DNA of 64,000 nt from Niallia taxi (GCF_032818155.1 NZ_CP102589.1:1412001-1476000), one strand, 5' to 3'; positions 8,890 to 20,004 are shown, counted from the first letter of the stretch. The notes: a model not told the origin generated them from the sequence alone. Translations and numbers: made by a program.

Positions 8890-9399
8890 CTAGTCTGCAA
8901 ATGTGACACTAAGCTCCACATAGACTGTCGTGTAAATGATTAGCTCAGAGACCTTAAATCTGTATCGTTTTTGATCTGATTCAACCACTTTGTTTTCAAT
9001 TGATTTCTTTAAAAGAGCCCTGCTTTTATAAACAAGCTCCATATCCTTTGCAACAATTGTTCTAAGATCTTCTTTTATAGCATCTTCCATTTCTAAAGCA
9101 TTAAATGGTTTAATATTGTATTTATCTTTATCTTTGCTGTTTATCTTTACGACTATTCCTTGGATAGTCAGTTTTTCCTCGGCTTTTTTATTCAGCTCAG
9201 AAAATTCCTGCTGCCATATTTCTTTATCTTTTTCTAGGTTATGAATGGTGCTTTTTTGGTTTTTTATCTCTGTGCTGTACCTTTCCTGCCAAACACCAAA
9301 CATAAACAAAAAGACGCACCAGCTTATAAAGCCTCCTATCACCATTCCAGCGAAAAACCGTTGAAGGGAAACATTCTTATAAAATGGTGGAATTCGCAT
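8890..9399 (-). CDS. ytrI: Sporulation protein YtrI
   Basis: 169 residues: a short cytoplasmic start, one membrane segment (about 13-35), then a helical, probably coiled-coil stretch (about 40-80) and a globular tail. This matches YtrI, a mother-cell sporulation membrane protein cotranscribed with ytrH. One base separates it from ytrH, so the two are one operon. Its molecular role is not established. Confidence 0.88.
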   Translation of the reverse strand: MRIPPFYKNVSLQRFFAGMVIGGFISWCVFLFMFGVWQERYSTEIKNQKSTIHNLEKDKEIWQQEFSELNKKAEEKLTIQGIVVKINSKDKDKYNIKPFNALEMEDAIKEDLRTIVAKDMELVYKSRALLKKSIENKVVESDQKRYRFKVSELIIYTTVYVELSVTFAD

Positions 9400-9400
9400 A

Positions 9401-9733
9401 TTAAATATACTCCTGCGTAATCCATCTTAGTATTGTCGCACCTGAGTGGGCGCCGCCAAATGCGGCAACGATTAAAAGAATTTGCTTAAAAAGATCCTTT
9501 GTTCCAGCATCATAAATACCCTTCTCAATTGTATGAATAGCATCAAACGTGCCGCCGATTGCTGTCACTATTGCCCAAATCCGAATCATATCCGATAATT
9601 TCGTTATTTCTGTTAAAAGAGGCTTTCCTGTCATGAATGCAGCCAATCCGCCAAGTAATGCTCCTCCAAGTACAACTCCAAGTGCAATAAAGTAACTTTC
9701 GATAAATGCTGAAAAAAACGGTTCTTGATTCAT
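9401..9733 (-). CDS. ytrH: Sporulation protein YtrH
   Basis: 110 residues, hydrophobic, with membrane segments at about 12-35, 48-68 and 82-100. The sequence, including the glycine-rich GVVLGGALLGGLAAF segment, and its position upstream of ytrI and divergent from dnaE identify YtrH, required for efficient sporulation in B. subtilis. A promoter of the SigE type lies 39-67 bases upstream. Confidence 0.9.
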   Translation of the reverse strand: MNQEPFFSAFIESYFIALGVVLGGALLGGLAAFMTGKPLLTEITKLSDMIRIWAIVTAIGGTFDAIHTIEKGIYDAGTKDLFKQILLIVAAFGGAHSGATILRWITQEYI

Positions 9734-9771
9734 TTAAGTCAACCTCACAGTCCCTATTATTCTCTTAGTTA

Positions 9772-9800
9772 TACATATGGACAAACAGAAGCAATTATGA
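9772..9800 (-). promoter_or_regulatory. SigE-type (early mother cell) promoter of ytrHI
   Basis: On the minus strand TCATAAT, 14 bases, CATATGTA. This fits the SigE pattern (TCATATT-N13..15-CATACAAT) well in both boxes and in spacing. Mother-cell control of ytrHI is what the gene family predicts. Confidence 0.75.
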
Positions 9801-10013
9801 TTGCCAGTCCAAGTTAAACATGAAAAATCTAAAAGGCGAATGTGCATGTTCGATAATTGGGAGATTAAAGGAGACGAGATAAGAACATATTTTCTTTTTT
9901 TATACAATACAACTATAATAAAAGGATAATAAGTTGCTGTAGTCGAACAAATAAAAGATTGCGGCAGTAATAAGAATACTTAAGAAAGCTTGTGTAAAAG
10001 AGTGGTGATAAAT

Positions 10014-13000
10014 ATGTCTTATGTTCATTTGCAAGTATCGAGCGCGTACAGCTTGCTGTCTAGTACGGCTTCTGTTAAACAACTCGTTTCCTCTGCAAAA
10101 AGTAGAGGCTTTAGTGCGCTTGCCTTGACGGATCGAAATGTTATGTATGGAACAGCAGCCTTCTATAAGGAATGTTTAGCACAAAACATCAAGCCAATTA
10201 TTGGTCTTACTGTCGATGTAATTAGTGAAAAACATGTAGATTCGGCCTTTCCGCTTGTCCTGCTAGCGAAAAACGGGCATGGATTCCAAAATCTCTTAAA
10301 ATTATCGAGTGCTATCCAAACGAAAAATAAACAAGGTATTCCAATTAAATGGTTAAAGCATTATGCTGATGGCCTTTTTGCTTTTACTCCAGGATATGTT
10401 GGAGAAATAGAGCAGTCATTGCTCACAGAGGACATGGAGCATGCAAAGGAAACAACTTTATTATTTAAAGGGATTTTTGCTCAAGGGCATTTTTTCCTGT
10501 CGCTCCAAAAACACGGAATCATAGCTGAAGCAGCCTTAAATGAAAAGCTGAAGCAGTTGGCTGCTCAAACAGAAACAAAGCTTGTAGCAACAAATGCTGT
10601 GCAGTACACAAACAAGGAAGACAGGTTCGCACACGCATGCTTGGCTGCAATAAAAAATGGCATCACTTTAGCAAATGTAGAGCCAGATGAATGGGAGTCA
10701 GACGAGCGTTATTTGAAAAGCAAGCAGGAAATGGTGGAATTGTTCAGCGACGAACCGGAAGTACTAGAGAATACTTGGACGATTGCTTCTGCATGTGAGT
10801 TCCAGCCAGGAGAAAAGGTTGCAGCATTACCGAAATACCCACTTCCTGCTGGTGAAACAGCAGCGGAATATTTATTGCGCCTTTGTGAACAAGGTATGGT
10901 GCAAAGGTATGGAAATCCATCGGAAATACATATGGAACGGCTTCGTTATGAACTGAACGTAATAAACAGGATGGAGTACAGTGATTACTTTCTGATTGTT
11001 TGGGATTTCATGAAGTATGCACAAGATAATGGAATTCTTACAGGTCCGGGCAGGGGAAGTGCAGCTGGCTCTATGGTTGCATATGCATTGTTTATTACAG
11101 ATGTCGATCCAATTAAATATGACCTTTTGTTTGAGCGCTTCTTAAATCCGGAACGGATTACCATGCCTGATATTGATATCGATTTTCCAGATGACAAGCG
11201 GGAACAGGTTATTGAATATGTAAAAAATAAATACGGAGAACTGCACGTAGCCCAAATCATTACATTTGGAACCTTAGCAGCTAAAGCTGCATTAAGAGAT
11301 GTTGGCAGGGTTTTTGGTTTAACAATGAAAGAGCTGGAGCAGCTTTCAAAGGCAGTGCCCTCCAAGCTTGGAATCACATTGGAACAAAGCTTAAAAGAAT
11401 CAAAGCAGCTACAGGTGTTTGTGGCAGAATCGCCAAAAAATAAACAGATTTTCGAGACAGCGAGCAAAATTGAAGGCTTGCCACGCCATGCATCAACACA
11501 TGCTGCAGGTGTTGTTTTAAGTGAGGAGCCGTTAGTACAAATAGTTCCGATACAACAAGGCAGCGAGGACGTTTATTTAACACAGTACAGTATGGAACAT
11601 CTTGAAGAGCTAGGATTATTGAAGATGGATTTCCTCGGCCTGAGAAATCTCTCTTTGCTTCAAACCATACTCGATACTATTCAACGTCAGACGAAAAGAA
11701 AGATTTCTATTAAAGAAGTGCCTTTAAATGATGCTGCTGTTTTTGAGCTATTAGGAAAAGGTGAAACAACCGGGATATTTCAGTTGGAATCAGATGGAAT
11801 GAGAAGTGTCCTAAAAAGACTAAAACCGACAGAATTTGAAGATATCGTGGCTGTTAATGCCTTATACCGTCCTGGTCCGATGGAGAATATTCCACTGTAT
11901 ATTAACCGTAAACATGGCAACGAGAAAATTGATTATTACCATCCAGACCTACAGCCGATCTTAGAGAAAACATATGGAGTAATCGTTTATCAGGAGCAAA
12001 TTATGCAAATAGCCTCGAAAATGGCTGGGTTCACACTAGGTGAAGCAGATTTGTTAAGAAGAGCAGTAAGCAAAAAGCAGCGAGATGTTTTGGCAGCTGA
12101 AAAGGTACATTTTGTGAAGGGTGCTTTGGTAAAAGGCTATGCAGAAAGCGTTGCGAATGAAATATATGAACTGATAGTCAGATTTGCGGATTACGGGTTT
12201 AATAGAAGCCATGCAGTTGCATACAGCATGATTGCCTATCAGCTTGCCTATTTAAAAGCAAATTATCCGCTCTTTTTCATGTCGTCCTTGCTAACCTCAG
12301 CAGTTGGCAATGAAGGGAAAATGATGCAATATATTCAGGAACTGAAACAAATGAATATAAAAGTGCTGCCTCCTTCCATTAATAGGAGCCATTTCGCCTT
12401 CACTGCCGAAGGAAGCAATATTTTATACAGCCTTGCTGCTATTAAAGGGATCGGAGCTTCCGTCCTAAAAGAAGTTTTTCGGGCAAGAAGGCAGAAAAAG
12501 TTTGATGATCTTTTTGATTTTTGTCTGCGAACCTCCCCGAAAATTGTCAACAGAAAAATCATAGAGGCATTCATCCATGCAGGCTGTTTGGATGAGTTTG
12601 GGGAGGATAGGGCTACATTGCTTGCGACCATTGATGTTGCCCTGCAGCATGCACAGCTTGTACATCCAGATGGAATGGAGCAGGATGACCTTTTTGGTGA
12701 GGAGGGCTTCTTCTTCAAACCGAAATATGTCCAGGTAGATCAGATGGATGCAGAGGATAAGCTTTCATTGGAGAAAAAAGTTCTCGGACTTTATCTTTCT
12801 GACCACCCAGTCTCCATATATGAAAAATACAAGAAGTCCTTGCAGTGTAAGGAGCTTGCTGAGATGAATCAAGGTGGGAAATATCGGACAATCACCTATA
12901 TAACAGACTGGAAGGCTATTCGCACTAAAAAAGGGGAGCCAATGGCTTTTCTTACTTTAAATGATGAAAGCGGAGAATTAGAGGCAGTGGCATTTCCAGC

Positions 13001-13376
13001 AGTTTATAAAAAAATACAACACCTTCTCCAAAATGAAAAAATTTTATTTATGGAAGGAAAGGTTGACGAACGAAACGGAAATAAGCAGTTTGTTATTCAA
13101 GAGGCAGAAAAAGTTTCCGAAAAAGTCCAATCACTCAAAAGGAATAATCATAAATTATTTATTAAGATTGTCCAGGAAAAAGATACAGACGAAATAAAAG
13201 GTAGACTATTGGACATCATTAACCAATATAAGGGGGCAGTGCCTGTCATCATTCATTATGTGCAATCAGGAAAAACGATTCAACTAAACGACGAATATCT
13301 CATTAATCCGACAAAAGAATGCATCCGTAGCTTTGAAGAATTGCTTGGGACTAATAGTGCAATCTTGTCTGATTAA
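10014..13376 (+). CDS. dnaE: DNA polymerase III alpha subunit DnaE (error-prone type)
   Basis: 1120 residues from the ATG at 10014, preceded by GGTGAT; GTG at 10005 is in frame but less likely. In Gram-positive bacteria DnaE extends primers on the lagging strand before PolC takes over. Order: PHP domain (about 1-280), polymerase core with GPGRGSAAGS and the catalytic PDIDIDFPD aspartates (about 385-393), the FNRSHAVAYS motif, a helix-hairpin-helix region, and a C-terminal OB fold (about 960-1045). In the PHP domain the second histidine of the usual H-x-x-V-H is a serine (HLQVSSAYS), so PHP metal binding is probably lost. A weak -10 (TATAAT, 9914-9919) lies upstream. Confidence 0.96.
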   Translation: MSYVHLQVSSAYSLLSSTASVKQLVSSAKSRGFSALALTDRNVMYGTAAFYKECLAQNIKPIIGLTVDVISEKHVDSAFPLVLLAKNGHGFQNLLKLSSAIQTKNKQGIPIKWLKHYADGLFAFTPGYVGEIEQSLLTEDMEHAKETTLLFKGIFAQGHFFLSLQKHGIIAEAALNEKLKQLAAQTETKLVATNAVQYTNKEDRFAHACLAAIKNGITLANVEPDEWESDERYLKSKQEMVELFSDEPEVLENTWTIASACEFQPGEKVAALPKYPLPAGETAAEYLLRLCEQGMVQRYGNPSEIHMERLRYELNVINRMEYSDYFLIVWDFMKYAQDNGILTGPGRGSAAGSMVAYALFITDVDPIKYDLLFERFLNPERITMPDIDIDFPDDKREQVIEYVKNKYGELHVAQIITFGTLAAKAALRDVGRVFGLTMKELEQLSKAVPSKLGITLEQSLKESKQLQVFVAESPKNKQIFETASKIEGLPRHASTHAAGVVLSEEPLVQIVPIQQGSEDVYLTQYSMEHLEELGLLKMDFLGLRNLSLLQTILDTIQRQTKRKISIKEVPLNDAAVFELLGKGETTGIFQLESDGMRSVLKRLKPTEFEDIVAVNALYRPGPMENIPLYINRKHGNEKIDYYHPDLQPILEKTYGVIVYQEQIMQIASKMAGFTLGEADLLRRAVSKKQRDVLAAEKVHFVKGALVKGYAESVANEIYELIVRFADYGFNRSHAVAYSMIAYQLAYLKANYPLFFMSSLLTSAVGNEGKMMQYIQELKQMNIKVLPPSINRSHFAFTAEGSNILYSLAAIKGIGASVLKEVFRARRQKKFDDLFDFCLRTSPKIVNRKIIEAFIHAGCLDEFGEDRATLLATIDVALQHAQLVHPDGMEQDDLFGEEGFFFKPKYVQVDQMDAEDKLSLEKKVLGLYLSDHPVSIYEKYKKSLQCKELAEMNQGGKYRTITYITDWKAIRTKKGEPMAFLTLNDESGELEAVAFPAVYKKIQHLLQNEKILFMEGKVDERNGNKQFVIQEAEKVSEKVQSLKRNNHKLFIKIVQEKDTDEIKGRLLDIINQYKGAVPVIIHYVQSGKTIQLNDEYLINPTKECIRSFEELLGTNSAILSD

Positions 13377-13377
13377 C

Positions 13378-13430
13378 TTTACATCTTCTTAAAGTTGTTA
13401 TATTGTTTAATAAGTCAACTGGTCTGACCA
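13378..13430 (+). promoter_or_regulatory. Promoter and FadR/GntR-type operator before the regulator gene
   Basis: TTTACA (13378-13383), 17 bases, TATTGT (13401-13406) form a plausible SigA promoter directly after dnaE. The perfect inverted repeat TGGTCTGACCA (13420-13430) lies just after the likely start point. TGGTC-N-GACCA is the classical half-site type of FadR-subfamily GntR regulators, so autoregulation by the downstream gene is the simple reading. Confidence 0.65.
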
Positions 13431-13537
13431 CTTTTAGCTCTTGTTTCCTTCCAAAAAAAGGCAGGTTTTTTAAGGGCGGAATGAAAGCTGGCCAGAGATT
13501 TAAGGACATGCTAACAAGAAGCAGGTGATGATGAACG

Positions 13538-14155
13538 GTGAATGAGTCTTCTTCCAACAGCTCCAAGCTTTACTTGGACATTGTCAATCATTTAAGGGAA
13601 ATGATTGAAAAGGATGGCTTAAAACCAGGAGACAGACTTCCCTCTGAACGCTCCCTTTCCGAAAGGCTTAATGCAGGAAGATCATCTGTGAGAGAAGCAC
13701 TGCGGGCGCTGGAGCTTTTAGGGCTAATTGAAACGAAAAAAGGGGAAGGTACTTTTCTTCGGGATTTTCAAGGACATCGTCTTGTACAGTTAATCAGCAC
13801 CTTTGTATTGCAGGATGAAAAGGCGAAATTGGATGTTTTAGAAACAAAAGACTTTATACAATTGAATTGTTTGCAGATCGCAATGGAAAAAATGACAGAG
13901 AAGGAGCTGACGGAAATTGCAGAGTGGGTTTGCTCTGATATGGTCAGCGAAAGTGATTTTTTTTTCAGGATTGTCCAAATAGCGGATAACTACTTGCTGT
14001 TTCGTTTATGGACCATACTAAAGGATTATTATTTTTCTCTTGGATTTCCCAATGTATATTGGTCAAAAGAAGATTATTTGCTGCTATTAGATAATATAAA
14101 AAGCAAAAATGAACAAGATTTAATCATGAATTATAGGAAAAAGAAGCAAACATAA
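13538..14155 (+). CDS. FadR-subfamily GntR transcriptional regulator
   Basis: 205 residues. The N-terminal winged helix (about 8-75) has the full GntR signature, including GDRLPSERSLSERL and RSSVREALRALELLGLIE. The C-terminal ligand domain (about 80-205) is all-helical and shortened relative to the usual FCD domain. At the FCD position D-x-x-F-H it reads DFFFR, and no other histidine of the metal site is present, so it is unlikely to bind a metal. The start is GTG behind AGGTGATG. It sits between dnaE and accDA, where B. subtilis has a malic enzyme gene, so control of malonyl-CoA supply is an attractive but untested guess. Confidence 0.85.
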   Translation: MNESSSNSSKLYLDIVNHLREMIEKDGLKPGDRLPSERSLSERLNAGRSSVREALRALELLGLIETKKGEGTFLRDFQGHRLVQLISTFVLQDEKAKLDVLETKDFIQLNCLQIAMEKMTEKELTEIAEWVCSDMVSESDFFFRIVQIADNYLLFRLWTILKDYYFSLGFPNVYWSKEDYLLLLDNIKSKNEQDLIMNYRKKKQT

Positions 14156-14310
14156 TGGAATCATACTTTTACTTTTAATATCCTGACTTTTTTTATCGTG
14201 AACATTTAAATAAAAAGCAGGAACATGTCTATGCTCTTTTTTACTAAGATGTGCGCCCTTAGAATTTGGGTAGTCACATAACGCAGAAAAATGGGGAGGC
14301 TTCCACATTG

Positions 14311-15180
14311 ATGATAAAGGAAATATTTTCGAAACCGAAAAAAAAGAAATATGCGACAATCCCTTCTGAATCATCTAAAAACGATGTTCCTGAAGGTGTC
14401 ATGACAAAATGCAGCAACTGTAAAAAAATTATGTATACAAAAGAATTGCAAAAAAATCTTAAAGTTTGTTTAAACTGTGGTTTTCATTTGCCAATGACAG
14501 GTTATGAGCGCTTAAGCTCTTTACTGGATGAAGATACATTCACAGAAATGAACCAAGACATGAAAACTGGAAATCCACTGAATTTTCCAGGCTATGAAGA
14601 TAAGATTGCAGGCGATCAAAAGAAGACAAACATGAATGAAGCGGTCGTAACTGGAACAGGCGAAATAAACGGTATTAAAGTAGTAATCGCAGTAATGGAT
14701 TCTTCTTTCCGCATGGGAAGTATGGGTTCCGTTGTTGGCGAGAAGATTACGTTAGCAATTGAAAAGGCTGATGAGCTTTCATTGCCATTTATTATTTTCA
14801 CTGCTTCAGGCGGTGCAAGGATGCAAGAAGGTGTCCTTAGTTTGATGCAAATGGCTAAAACGAGTACAGCATTGAAGAAGTTCAGCGACAATGGTGGACT
14901 TTATATTACAGTGATGACACATCCGACTACAGGAGGAGTTTCCGCGAGTTTTGCTTCGTTAGGTGACTTTAACTTTGCTGAGCCTGGTGCGCTTATCGGA
15001 TTTGCTGGAAGAAGAATTATTGAACAGACAATTGGAGAGAAGCTGCCGGAGGATTTCCAAACATCTGAATTTCTATTAAAGCATGGACAGCTCGATGCCG
15101 TCATACCGAGACTGGAAATGAAAGAAAAGCTCCATTTAGTTTTAGAAATGCATCAGGCAGGCGGTGATTCAGAATGGTAG
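14311..15180 (+). CDS. accD: Acetyl-CoA carboxylase carboxyltransferase subunit beta
   Basis: 289 residues from ATG at 14311; TTG at 14308, three bases nearer the GGGGAGG ribosome-binding site, is an alternative. With AccA it transfers carboxyl from carboxybiotin to acetyl-CoA, giving malonyl-CoA for fatty acid synthesis. A zinc ribbon CSNC...CLNC (about 33-55) precedes the crotonase-fold carboxyltransferase domain with [12 protein letters not shown] and the oxyanion-hole region [14 protein letters not shown]. The accA start overlaps its last codons by seven bases. Confidence 0.96.
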   Translation: MIKEIFSKPKKKKYATIPSESSKNDVPEGVMTKCSNCKKIMYTKELQKNLKVCLNCGFHLPMTGYERLSSLLDEDTFTEMNQDMKTGNPLNFPGYEDKIAGDQKKTNMNEAVVTGTGEINGIKVVIAVMDSSFRMGSMGSVVGEKITLAIEKADELSLPFIIFTASGGARMQEGVLSLMQMAKTSTALKKFSDNGGLYITVMTHPTTGGVSASFASLGDFNFAEPGALIGFAGRRIIEQTIGEKLPEDFQTSEFLLKHGQLDAVIPRLEMKEKLHLVLEMHQAGGDSEW

Positions 15181-16127
15181 AACTAGAATTTGACAAGCCA
15201 GTAGTTGAATTAAAAAACAAGATTAAAGAATTAGAAGATTTCTCCAAAAAGGCAAACGTAGATCTTTCCAATGAAATCGAAAAGCTGGAAAAACGATTGG
15301 AAAAATTGGAAAAAGAGGTTTATGAGAACATGAAGCCTTGGGACAGGGTGCAGATTGCAAGGCATCCAAGCAGGCCGACAACTCTTGACTATATTCCTTA
15401 TCTTTTCACAGATTTCATGGAGCTCCACGGTGACAGAACGTTTGGCGATGATGCAGCGATTGTTTCAGGTATTGCCAAATTTAAAGGTTTGCCAATTACG
15501 GTAATTGGTCACCAAAGAGGGAAGGACACGAAGGAAAATATTCGCAGAAACTTTGGGATGCCACATCCAGAAGGATATAGAAAAGCATTAAGGCTTATGA
15601 AGCAGGCAGATAAATTCAGAAGACCAATCGTATGCTTTATTGATACGAAAGGAGCTTATCCAGGTAAGGCTGCTGAAGAGCGAGGCCAAAGCGAAGCAAT
15701 CGCAAAAAACCTGTTTGAGATGGCTTCCTTGAAAGTACCTGTGATATGTATCGTAATTGGAGAAGGCGGCAGTGGTGGTGCTTTAGCATTGGGTGTCGGA
15801 AATTATATGCATATGCTAGAAAACTCCACTTATTCGGTTATTTCTCCGGAAGGTGCTGCAAGTATCCTGTGGAAGGATTCAAACCAGGCGAAGCAAGCTG
15901 CCGAAAGAATGAAAATCACAGCTCCTGATTTAAAGGAAATGGGTATTGTCGATACAATCATTCCAGAGGTAAGAGGCGGAGCACACCATGATGTTGAGGC
16001 ACAAGCAAAAGAAATTGAAACAGTGCTGTTTGCTTCCCTTAAGGAATTAAAAGCAATGACAGAAGAAGAACTTGTTGAACATCGCTACAATAAGTTTAAA
16101 GCAATTGGAGAACATATTTCTGAGTGA
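15174..16127 (+). CDS. accA: Acetyl-CoA carboxylase carboxyltransferase subunit alpha
   Basis: 317 residues. Partner of AccD in the carboxyltransferase tetramer. An N-terminal coiled coil (about 10-50) is followed by the carboxyltransferase domain with [19 protein letters not shown] and [14 protein letters not shown]. The overlap with accD (shared ATGGTAG) enforces equal translation of the two subunits. A terminator follows. Confidence 0.96.
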   Translation: MVELEFDKPVVELKNKIKELEDFSKKANVDLSNEIEKLEKRLEKLEKEVYENMKPWDRVQIARHPSRPTTLDYIPYLFTDFMELHGDRTFGDDAAIVSGIAKFKGLPITVIGHQRGKDTKENIRRNFGMPHPEGYRKALRLMKQADKFRRPIVCFIDTKGAYPGKAAEERGQSEAIAKNLFEMASLKVPVICIVIGEGGSGGALALGVGNYMHMLENSTYSVISPEGAASILWKDSNQAKQAAERMKITAPDLKEMGIVDTIIPEVRGGAHHDVEAQAKEIETVLFASLKELKAMTEEELVEHRYNKFKAIGEHISE

Positions 16128-16137
16128 GCCAATACGG

Positions 16138-16185
16138 GAGCTTAAATGGGGAGCATGAGCTTTCTTATTTAAGCTCTTTTCTTTT
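16138..16185 (+). terminator. Terminator after accA
   Basis: GAGCTTAAAT (16138-16147) and ATTTAAGCTC (16167-16176) are perfect ten-base arms, followed by TTTTCTTTT. Confidence 0.85.
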
Positions 16186-16533
16186 GTAATGAAAAAAACA
16201 TAAAATTTTGTATGAATTGTAGCATTTATTAGCGGAAAATGAGAAAATGCAAAAGGGCAGTAAAAAAAGCAATGGAAGATATGTTAAAATAGCATGCAGA
16301 ATGGTTTAAGCTTCTTTATTCGGGAAAAGATAAAAGGGTGAGTGAAAAAACTTGCTGACAATTTCGTCTTTTATTTTTTTTTCATATAAAGTTGAGATAG
16401 ATGAGCCTTCATGATATGTTAGAATTGTTATAGTCAAATGTAATTAGAATGAAAGCTAAATTATCATAATTAGGAAAAGGTACCTTGAAAATTATCTTTT
16501 TTCGGAATGTTTATCTTTTTATTTGTAATATTT
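16186..16533 (+). other. accA-pfkA gap with an isolated extended -10 and a weak T-tailed hairpin
   Basis: No reading frame. TG-T-TAAAAT (16282-16290) is an extended -10 element without a good -35. About 40-80 bases further, ATAAAAG (16330-16336) can pair with CTTTTAT (16368-16374), followed by nine T. A transcript of about 80 bases is conceivable, but the stem is AT-only and weak. Confidence 0.3.
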
Positions 16534-16562
16534 GTGACAGATATTGCAGAATGGTGTTATAT
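16534..16562 (+). promoter_or_regulatory. Likely SigA promoter of pfkA-pyk
   Basis: GTGACA, 17 bases, TTATAT, about 60 bases before the pfkA start. The -35 differs from TTGACA in two positions and the -10 from TATAAT in two. Confidence 0.5.
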
Positions 16563-16600
16563 AATTTAGTATATGTATGTTTTTATCTACATAGCAGTAG

Positions 16601-17587
<987 letters not shown>

Positions 17588-17598
17588 TGATAGAACAG

Positions 17599-17633
17599 GA
17601 GACTCGAATTAGATTTATTCTACTTGGAGTCTC
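17599..17633 (+). repeat. Hairpin in the pfkA-pyk gap
   Basis: GAGACTC (17599-17605) pairs with GAGTCTC (17627-17633). No T run follows, so it is more likely an RNA stability or processing structure than a terminator. Confidence 0.45.
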
Positions 17634-17690
17634 TGCCATGAATACAAAGAACTAATCAGTAAAAAAATTATTATAACGGAGGCATATATA

Positions 17691-19451
17691 ATGCGTAAGA
17701 CAAAAATAGTATGTACAATCGGTCCTGCTAGTGAAAGTATTGAAAAGCTTACACAACTTATGGAAGCTGGTATGAACGTAGCAAGATTAAACTTCTCACA
17801 TGGTGATTTTGATGAGCATGGCGCACGTATCAAAAACATTCGTGAGGCATCTGAAATCACAGGTAAAAACGTTGCTATTCTACTTGATACTAAAGGTCCG
17901 GAAATCCGTACAAACAACATGAAGGACGGAGCAGTTGAGCTTGTAGCTGGAAATAACATTATTGTGTCTATGACAGAAGTAGAAGGAAATGCTGATAAGT
18001 TTTCCATCACTTACGAAGGACTTATTGATGATGTGGAAGTAGGAAGCAAAATTCTTTTAGATGACGGTCTAATCGGACTTGAAGTAACAAGCATTGACAA
18101 AGCAGCTGGAGAAATACATACAAAAATCCTAAATACAGGCACACTTAAAAACAAAAAAGGTGTTAACGTGCCAGGCGTATCTGTTAAGCTACCAGGAATC
18201 ACGGAAAAAGATACTAACGACATTCTTTTTGGTGTGGAACAAGGCATTGACTTTATTGCAGCATCTTTCGTACGCCGTGCGTCTGACGTTCTTGAAATTA
18301 AGCAATTGCTTACAGACAATAACGCTTCACATATCCATATCATTCCTAAAATCGAAAACCAAGAAGGTGTCGACAATATCGATGAAATCTTGGAAGTTTC
18401 TGATGGCTTGATGGTAGCTCGTGGTGACTTAGGTGTAGAAATTCCTGCAGAAGAAGTTCCATTGGTACAAAAGTCCTTAATTAAAAAATGTAATATTCTA
18501 GGGAAACCAGTTATCACTGCAACGCAAATGCTTGACAGCATGCAACGCAACCCACGCCCAACAAGAGCGGAAGCAAGTGATGTTGCAAATGCAATTTTCG
18601 ATGGTACAGATGCTATCATGCTTTCTGGTGAAACTGCTGCTGGAACATACCCAATTGAAGCTGTTCAAACAATGAACAACATTGCTTCAAGAGCAGAAAC
18701 TGCGCTTAACTATAAAGAAATTCTTTCGAAGAGAAGCAGAGATGTTGAACCTAATATCACTGATTCAATCGGACAATCAGTTGCTCACACTGCATTGAAC
18801 CTTGATGTAAAAGCAGTTATCACACCAACAGCAAGCGGACAAACAGCAAGAATGATCTCTAAATATCGTCCGGAGGCTCCAATTGTAGCTGTAACATATG
18901 ATGCACATATTTTGAGACAGCTTGCTTTAGTTTGGGGTGTATACCCACGTTTAAGCACAAGAAGTGAGTCTACAGATGAAATGCTTGATGTTGCAATTCA
19001 AGAAAGTGTAAACAGCTCTATCGTTACACATGGTGATACTGTTGTTATTACTGCTGGCTTGCCTGTAGGTGAAACAGGAACAACAAACATTATGAAAATC
19101 CATGTTGTTGGTGATATTTTGGCAAAAGGTCAAGGAATCGGCCGTAAAACAGCTTATGGTAAAGCAATCATTGCTAACAATGCAAAGGATGCTCTTGATA
19201 AAGTAACACAAGGTTCAGTTTTGGTTACTACAGGAACAGATCGTGACATGGTGCCTGCACTTGAAAAATGCAGTGCGTTAATAACAGAAGAGGGCGGTTT
19301 GACAAGCCATGCTGCTGTTGTTGGACTTAACCTTGGTATACCTGTTATTGTTGGAGTGGAAAATGCAACAGAAATCTTCACTGACGGTCAAGAAATCACA
19401 GTTGATTCTCGCATTGGAACAATCTACAGCGGACATGCAAGCGTACTTTAA
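17691..19451 (+). CDS. pyk: Pyruvate kinase with C-terminal PEP-utiliser domain
   Basis: 586 residues, the long Bacillus type. It makes pyruvate and ATP from phosphoenolpyruvate. The TIM barrel carries DTKGPEIRT and [12 protein letters not shown]; the regulatory C domain runs to about 470. An extra C-terminal domain (about 490-586) resembles the phosphohistidine domain of PEP-utilising enzymes, with [11 protein letters not shown] around its histidine. The start is ATG behind AACGGAGG. A long terminator follows. Confidence 0.97.
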   Translation: MRKTKIVCTIGPASESIEKLTQLMEAGMNVARLNFSHGDFDEHGARIKNIREASEITGKNVAILLDTKGPEIRTNNMKDGAVELVAGNNIIVSMTEVEGNADKFSITYEGLIDDVEVGSKILLDDGLIGLEVTSIDKAAGEIHTKILNTGTLKNKKGVNVPGVSVKLPGITEKDTNDILFGVEQGIDFIAASFVRRASDVLEIKQLLTDNNASHIHIIPKIENQEGVDNIDEILEVSDGLMVARGDLGVEIPAEEVPLVQKSLIKKCNILGKPVITATQMLDSMQRNPRPTRAEASDVANAIFDGTDAIMLSGETAAGTYPIEAVQTMNNIASRAETALNYKEILSKRSRDVEPNITDSIGQSVAHTALNLDVKAVITPTASGQTARMISKYRPEAPIVAVTYDAHILRQLALVWGVYPRLSTRSESTDEMLDVAIQESVNSSIVTHGDTVVITAGLPVGETGTTNIMKIHVVGDILAKGQGIGRKTAYGKAIIANNAKDALDKVTQGSVLVTTGTDRDMVPALEKCSALITEEGGLTSHAAVVGLNLGIPVIVGVENATEIFTDGQEITVDSRIGTIYSGHASVL

Positions 19452-19462
19452 TATTTGAGTAA

Positions 19463-19524
19463 ACGCCGAAAAGCTCACCTTGTTTTTTAGAAAGCAAGGA
19501 TGTGCTTTTCGGTGTTTTTTTTTT
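19463..19524 (+). terminator. Strong terminator after pyk
   Basis: CGCCGAAAAGC...CCTTG pairs with CAAGG...GCTTTTCGGTG around a T/A loop, followed by ten T. Confidence 0.9.
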
Positions 19525-19612
19525 CTGGGAATAAATGCATGCTGCTAATATTTTTCTATTTGCAAGGAAAAAGCTATAATGGAGAAAAGAAGTATTAAAG
19601 GAGGAGCGTCAT

Positions 19613-20002
19613 TTGCGTAATCTCTTTATTGCATTATTGATTGTGCCGCTTGTCGAACTAGCTGCATTCCTGTTATCAGGGAAGTTAATTGGCATTCCGG
19701 AGACGTTAATATTAGTAGTAGTAACTAGCTTGCTGGGAGCTTTTATATTGAAGAAGGAAGGCGTTAAAGCAATCAGAAGTGTTCAAGAACAGCTCAGTCT
19801 TGGAAGTCTGCCTGGTGACGCCATTTTGAATGGCTTTTGTGTACTAATTGGTGGAATTTTTATGCTGTTGCCAGGATTTCTGTCTGACATTGTTGGTGCT
19901 TTGCTGCTGCTTCCGCCAACTAGAAAGCTTTGCAAAAAGCTGTTGCTTCATTATATGCAGAAAAAACTGCTGCAAAAGAACAGGATTATTATCCATCAAT
20001 AG
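19613..20002 (+). CDS. fxsA: FxsA family membrane protein
   Basis: 129 residues with hydrophobic segments at about 4-20, 26-46 and 72-98 and a basic C-terminal tail, the pattern of FxsA/YtzA. E. coli FxsA is known for relieving phage T7 F-exclusion when overproduced; the normal role is unknown. The start is TTG behind AAAGGAGGAG. A TATAAT at 19575-19580 is a possible -10. Position after pyk agrees with B. subtilis ytzA. Confidence 0.85.
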   Translation: MRNLFIALLIVPLVELAAFLLSGKLIGIPETLILVVVTSLLGAFILKKEGVKAIRSVQEQLSLGSLPGDAILNGFCVLIGGIFMLLPGFLSDIVGALLLLPPTRKLCKKLLLHYMQKKLLQKNRIIIHQ

Positions 20003-20004
20003 AC

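Noticed and set aside
17599..17633. Terminator between pfkA and pyk
   Set aside because: The stem is good but no T tract follows, so it is listed as a hairpin only.
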